Assembly: GCA_013619005.1 (NCBI GenBank) | Contig: JABXKY010000038.1 | Location: forward strand, 1-7,017 | Source: Candidatus Bathyarchaeota archaeon | GTDB lineage: Archaea > Thermoproteota > Bathyarchaeia > TCS64 | Length of the DNA: 7,017 bases | Direction: 5' to 3' | Shown here: positions 6,757 through 7,017 of the stretch, piece by piece | Position numbering within the stretch: the first letter of the stretch is position 1 | Layout of the letters: each line of letters begins with the position of its first letter | Made by a program: the position numbers and the translations under genes | Notes under the pieces: generated by a model | What the model saw: the letters and a program-made list of their open reading frames with translations, nothing else | Database searches by the model: none | What the model was told of the DNA's origin: nothing

Positions 6757-6996
6757 ATGTCGGGTCCAGTGAATGTGAAGTGCGGTAACCCTAGTTGCGG
6801 GAAGTTAAACCCGGTTTACGGGGATGTTTTCCAGGGTAGGGAGTACACCTGTGTTTTCTGTGGGCAACTTTTCAAGGCGCAGCCAGTATCCGATGTTGAA
6901 TCGGTTGATAAGGGCAAGCGGTTGCGTGGAAAAAAGTCCCCTAGACAGAGGGAAAGTCGCCCTCAGAACAGGAACATGAGGAAGCCCCTTCTCTAG
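6757..6996 (+). CDS. Small four-cysteine zinc-ribbon-like protein with basic tail, function unknown
   Basis: This is a 79-residue protein that I do not recognise as a named family. Residues 8-36 hold two knuckles, CGNPSC (Cys9, Cys14; CX4C) and CVFC (Cys32, Cys35; CX2C), separated by 17 residues, a layout that would bind one zinc ion as a ribbon. After residue 50 the chain is low in hydrophobics and very basic (KGKRLRGKKSPRQR, 52-65, and onward), probably disordered, which suggests RNA or DNA contact. The chosen ATG has GGTGA 4 nt upstream. An in-frame ATG at 6712 would add 15 residues (MRLSRFPFILVSGEV), but it has no Shine-Dalgarno and would translate through the CGTTT repeat. It diverges from the ATPase operon, and no functional link is evident. 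Confidence 0.65.
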   Translation: MSGPVNVKCGNPSCGKLNPVYGDVFQGREYTCVFCGQLFKAQPVSDVESVDKGKRLRGKKSPRQRESRPQNRNMRKPLL

Positions 6997-7017
6997 GTAT
7001 ACTGGTTCGCTCGTGCG

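Overview
This window is archaeal and is almost entirely a seven-gene operon for the soluble and stalk parts of an A-type (V/A-type) ATP synthase, read on the minus strand. In transcription order the genes are F (from about 6470), H, E, A, B, D and C (ending at 425). The genes are tightly packed: the A/B and H/E junctions overlap by 4 nt as ATGA, and the other gaps are 1 to 4 nt, except D to C, which depends on where C starts. The archaeal call rests on the A-type subunit set, including the archaeal-style H coiled-coil stalk protein, on Shine-Dalgarno (SD) sites matching the archaeal 16S tail, on TATA-like elements upstream of the first gene, and on an archaea-typical downstream gene. Lineage is uncertain. 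The GGFGTGKT P-loop of subunit A weakly suggests a Thermoplasmata-like or other uncultured euryarchaeal group, but this is a guess.

Layout: 1-391 (minus) is the 5' part of a COG1751-type protein with a pyruvate kinase C-terminal-like domain, cut by the window edge. 392-424 is a short AT-rich spacer with a possible T-rich terminator. 425-about 6470 (minus) is the ATPase operon. 6471-6756 is a divergent intergenic region holding two palindromic AT-rich boxes suited to the operon promoter and a short tandem CGTTT-type repeat in front of the plus-strand gene. 6757-6996 (plus) is a small four-cysteine zinc-ribbon-like protein with a basic tail. 6997-7017 shows nothing.

Together, A and B form the catalytic/regulatory hexamer, D and F the central rotor shaft, C the coupling funnel between shaft and membrane ring, and E and H the peripheral stalks. 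The ion-translocating proteolipid (K/c) and the membrane stator (I/a) are not in the window. The operon starts with F, whose upstream neighbour diverges, and the gene after C is unrelated, so these two must be encoded elsewhere.

I see no strong candidate for a wholly new system. The points most worth checking are the absence of I and K with C displaced to the end, the altered P-loop of subunit A, and the start of subunit C, where a very good SD sits in front of an ATC codon rather than a normal start.
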